From: Climacium dendroides | Lineage: Eukaryota; Streptophyta; Bryopsida; Hypnales; Climaciaceae | Reading direction: 5' to 3' | Assembly: GCA_950106755.1 (NCBI GenBank) | Contig: OX467086.1 | Coordinates: forward strand, 22,276,001 to 22,340,000 | Length of the DNA: 64,000 nt | Part shown: one piece after another, positions 60,324 to 64,000 of the stretch | Position numbering within the stretch: position 1 is the first letter of the stretch | Layout of the letters: each line of letters starts with the position of its first letter | The notes under the pieces: model-generated | What the model was told of the DNA's origin: nothing | What the model saw: the letters and a program-made list of their open reading frames with translations, nothing else | Database searches by the model: none | Made by a program: the position numbers and the translations under genes

Positions 60324-62769
60324 CTACAACCAAGGCAACTGGGCCTCTCTACAGAACCAAAAGTCTTGGAACTGCAACGGCGCATACGACGTCTGATCAC
60401 GGACAATGTCCGTGACATCAACAATAGTCGCATTCTTAAGTCCAAATTGCTCAAACGGCACCGACAGCGGCGTTATCATTTCATCCCAGTTGTAGACGTG
60501 AGTGAAGCCACCGGTCTTGAAAATGGAGTACAACAAGCTCCGCTTCACTGGCATGGTCGCCGACTTCACCTCCGCTAGAATGTGATGAATCTTGTGTTGT
60601 GAGAGCAGCTTCTGGGCGCCAGCAAACACATTTGCTTCATACCTGGATTGCCAAACACAAAAGCGCAAGCGCAAGAGCACGAGTAGGAGTAAGTTATAAT
60701 CTTCGATTGAGTATTGCAAACATGCAGCATGCTTCGAATTTTTGGTAACGATTCCAAAAGATTCTCAAAGAACATGGAATACATTTCCTCTCCGAATGTT
60801 CATGATGATTATTGCAGAAGGAAACTATAAAGGAAACTATATCCATTACGAAATGCATTAAAGTACTCTCACCATTGTAGAAAATGAAGAGGTGAAGGTG
60901 GATAAAGAGTAGCGGCAGAATACAAATCCAGAGCACAACATACCCTTCGGTGTCGATCTTCAAAAGCAACACGTCTTCGTCCACAACGCTGTCGAGACGG
61001 GTAACGTCCACAGTCTCCAGAAGGCTTCGTCTCTTCTGGAAACCATTCAGAGCCCAGGTGTCGGTTTGCCGGTACTCCGCCTGCGAATCCTCACTGCTCA
61101 CGCCTTTGGGAAACAAGCTCACCTGGAGGGATTCCATCCACCATATCTACAGTTGTAAATGCACCATCGCTAAAGCAAGGGTCGCAACTGGTTGCTAATT
61201 TAGAAAATTAGAAAACAAAATCACTGATGTCCACCTGCAGATATTTCTCCCATATTTACAGATGCAAATGCTTCATCGCTCGAGCAAGGATCCGAAATGC
61301 TTGCTAATTGGTTAGAAAATTGAAAACCAGAATCAGTTTCCAAATGCAGCAATTCCACCCATATTTACAGTACAGATGCAAATACTTCATCACTCCAGCA
61401 AGGACCGCAACTGCTTGCTAATTCAGAAATGTGAAAAACAACATCACTGACCACCTGCAGTTATGATTCCACTCATATTTTCATCTGTAAAAGCTTCATA
61501 TTTACAGATGCAAGTGCTTCATCACTCCAGCAAGGACCGCAACTGGTGGTTGCTAATTCAAAAACTTGAAGAAACAACTTGAAGAAGCAGTGCCCAATGA
61601 GAAGAGCCTACTGTTGGTTTCTGGCACACCTAGAGACAGTCAACTGTGAAAGTTCATAACTTATTCATACAGTGCCCAAATAATGCATGCTACAGTGTGC
61701 TGGGATCCTCATTCAGCTGCCAATAAGATCTAATAAAATGCTCAAAAATGTTTGATGATAGCAACTACGCTTAGTTGCAATTAGTGTCGATTATAGACGC
61801 GCATGCCTTACAACTACAGTTTTACATATTTACAGATACATCACCCCATCAAGGACCACAACTGCTTGTCACCAAATTCAGAAACTAAAGAAGTGCCTAC
61901 CTGTTGGAACCCATTGATAACCGTGGACAAGTTGAGGTATCTCAGCGCCACCGTGTTGGGCTCAAAAGCCTTCACTCTGCACCCGTAGCTCGCCGCCAGC
62001 AACGAAAACCATCCAACGTGCGCTCCCACGTCCAGGACTAACGCCTTCCCATCCTTGCAGCCGTGCTTTCTTAGGACGTGGTGGAAGATGTGCGACTCCA
62101 CGAGCGACCAATAGCCCAGCTGACGCACCTTGTCGCAGATGTCGCAGAAGCAGTTGCTGCACACGAACATGAAAAAGGGATGTTCCATGGGATCCATCGC
62201 TTCCACCAAGTGAACTGTGGGCTTGCCCACTTGGCCGAATTGCATGGCCTCCTTCAGAAGGCTGCTCAACCTGCAAAAAAACATGAAGCACAGGGGAAGC
62301 AAGGTCAGTCGAAACAACAGTCTGGAAACAGTTGGGAAAGGACCGTCCTTTCTGGGACCTCATCTGTCTCTTCTTACCAACAGTAACTCATCAGTTCACA
62401 CTTTGGGGGGGCTTCAATTCGCAAGTAATAGAGGCATAACTTAGCTAAAATTGGTCGACGACAACTGATCTTTGAATCAAAAATAGGGTTAGTTATTGTT
62501 ATTTCCAACAGTAGTTCACAATCTCCCACTTTAATTGACTGCATAAGACACCCTTGAACAATGAGTAAGGGAAATATGATTTAAAGAGAGAAAAAAAGTC
62601 GGGAGTAGTACAGTGAAGAAGACACCGACGAGCCCCACACATAAGAAAAAGTTGCAGTACTGGAAAAGGTGAAGCAGGTGGAGATGGGAGTTTACTTACT
62701 CGATAGAATTCGCCTGCTGGTTTGCATTGTACGATCCTTCTACAGCAGCTACAGATTTCTTGCCAGCAC
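60324..62769 (-). CDS. FkbM-family SAM-dependent methyltransferase (5' exon missing from view)
   Basis: Minus-strand exons 62769-62700, 62270-61901, 61122-60944 and 60642-60324 join in phase to 311 visible residues ending at a TAG. FkbM/methyltransferase-21 features are clear: VLDVGAHVGWFSLLAASYG (SAM-binding motif I), VKAFEPNTVALRYL (acidic loop), VSLFPKGVSSED, VDVTRLDSVVDEDVLLLKIDTEGYEANVFAGA and HHILAEVKS. These enzymes O-methylate glycans or natural products; the substrate here is unknown. Exon 3 could start at 61146 instead of 61122, because both acceptors are in frame and the longer form adds eight residues. I prefer 61122 because FQQ|VSLFPKG matches the family spacing. The first visible exon enters in phase 2, so at least one upstream exon (start codon, perhaps a signal anchor) lies further along the minus strand at >62770. 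I could not identify it. The gene is convergent with the two-domain DUF642 gene. Confidence 0.85.
61123..61900 (-). repeat. Tandem repeat making up FkbM intron 2
   Basis: Units of about 110-127 bases start near 61122, 61233, 61342 and 61453, and a partial one ends at the 5' donor (61824-61901). Shared blocks are CCATATTTACAGATGCAA, CTTCATC(A/G)CTC, AGCAAGGACCGCAACTG and CTTGCTAATT. The first unit overlaps the exon 3 acceptor itself. Confidence 0.85.
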
Positions 62770-63149
62770 CTGCAAATGAAGAAAGCTCAGACTAGTTGTT
62801 GAATCATAGTGAATACCACATCGAATACTCAATCCATATCATAACTACCAAAGACAGAGAGTACATGCTGTTGGTGAAACAGTGACAAAGCCAAGCTAGC
62901 TAATCAAACCCACGTTTTCCAACACGATACAGCTATGATTCAAGCAGCATTTTAAATCAGGGGTGTAGAAAAGCAAACAAGGCTTTTCGGGATTTCAGCT
63001 AGTTTGACCTATAGAAGATCTAGAGGAGGAAATCCAGCATATTAAAAGATTCCTTTCCTCTATGCGAGGAAGACATCTCAGATGAAGACTCCCGATGCCC
63101 CCCAGAAACAAACCAGTAAAAGTAGGGTTTGTAATAAGACCAGAATAGT
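62770..63149. other. Upstream or first-intron sequence of FkbM
   Basis: No first exon could be identified on the minus strand here. Confidence 0.3.
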
Positions 63150-64000
63150 CACTGTGCTGTGAAGGCTGCCCAACTAAGGATCAAAAAAGATCCTTCATAA
63201 ATCGATCTCATCAACTTCAGGTTTTTTATATATACATTGAGATCGTCTGGACTTCAAAAAGGACACCCATTGCTTTCCACAACCCATAAAACGTCAGGTT
63301 TGCACGATGGATCCTCTACTCCTGATCGATACACGCAATCAATTTTAAGCAATTCCAGACGTTACCCACTGAAATGGCCAGGCGCAGAACATTTTGCACT
63401 CTTAGACCTTAAGCAAATAGAGAGAAGCAAGCTACAAGGGGTAATAAGTTTATAACATTATGAACTGAGGAAATGGAGACGAGCAAATTAGAGACGAATA
63501 TAAGAGATTGAGGTGAACCCCTAAAAGTGGACTTCAGAACTGAGAGTTTGTCAACCAACCAGCTCCAAACTCACCCTCGACATCACTATGAAGACTGTCC
63601 AACTTAGGACCTAAAAAAGATCCTCCCGGCATTGATCTCATTGACATTAGGTTTTTATAAATACACTAAGATCTTCTAGACGTCAGATAGGACCTCACTG
63701 CGTTTAATAACCTATAAAATGTAAAGTTCGCAAAGTGGATCCTCCACTCATGATTAATATGTATAATCGATTTTAAGCATTACCCAGACGTTACCCATAT
63801 AAATGGCCAGGGGCAGACCATTTCGCAGTTGTCACTCTTAAACCTTAAGCAGATAGAGACAAGGAAACTAAACATCTGCAAGGGGTGATAACATTCTGAA
63901 CAGAAAAAAAAGGGGGGACATGGGCACATAGGCTAAAAATCCGAGATTGAGGTGAAACCCTAAAAAAGTGAGAGTGTTGTCAACCAATCAGCTCAAAACT
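63150..64000. repeat. Two tandem units of about 430 bp upstream of FkbM
   Basis: 63150-63575 and 63580-64000 align throughout. Shared blocks include AAAAAAGATCCT, CAGACGTTACCCA, AAATGGCCAGG(C/G)GCAGA, CCTTAAGCA(A/G)ATAGAGA, GAGATTGAGGTGAA and GTCAACCAA(C/T)CAGCTC. The array runs off the window. This region is first-intron or promoter sequence of the minus-strand FkbM gene. Confidence 0.85.

Noticed and set aside
62078..62444. Plus-strand open frames opposite the FkbM exon
   Set aside because: They are shadows of the minus-strand exon with the methyltransferase SAM-binding motif.

Overview
The window is plant nuclear DNA. It has split genes with GT-AG introns, land-plant gene families, long AT-rich intergenic stretches and many small non-autonomous transposons. 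The families (a KAI2/D14-type hydrolase, an ALMT channel, GPI-tailed DUF642 wall proteins and a plant FkbM methyltransferase) and the form of the KAI2-like protein suggest a non-seed land plant. A moss or lycophyte is my best guess, but the sequence alone does not settle it.

Layout. A direct segmental duplication of about 5 kb appears at roughly 1.17-6.4 kb (copy A) and 23.44-29.5 kb (copy B). Each copy carries a three-exon KAI2-like alpha/beta-hydrolase. Copy B is intact (270 aa, Ser97/Asp221/His250). Copy A has an in-frame TAG in exon 3 that removes the catalytic histidine. The 17 kb between the copies holds only transposon-derived and AT-rich sequence: a hAT-like MITE family with 8-bp target duplications, a 330-bp MITE family, a Stowaway-like MITE, foldback elements, and several element types that share a TTTAGGGGT|TA terminus. 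An AT-rich repeat zone runs from 29.5 to 35.3 kb. A five-exon ALMT anion-channel gene lies at 36.5-38.9 kb. Next is a three-exon gene for a single-domain DUF642-like secreted protein with a hydrophobic C-terminus (41.0-42.7 kb). A ~6-kb inverted-terminal-repeat element follows (44.0-50.0 kb), with two smaller MITEs nested in it. A six-exon gene for a full two-domain DUF642 protein with a GPI-type tail is at 55.3-59.4 kb. On the minus strand, convergent with it, is an FkbM-family methyltransferase gene (60.3-62.8 kb) whose first exon is not visible.

Functional view. By family knowledge, the genes cover karrikin/butenolide-type signalling (KAI2-like), anion/malate transport (ALMT), cell-wall binding (two DUF642 genes) and O-methylation of a probable glycan or other metabolite (FkbM). 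There is no operon logic here. The two DUF642 genes look like a dispersed local pair. Exon coordinates were inferred by hand from reading frame, GT-AG signals and family similarity. The least certain joints are flagged in the entries.
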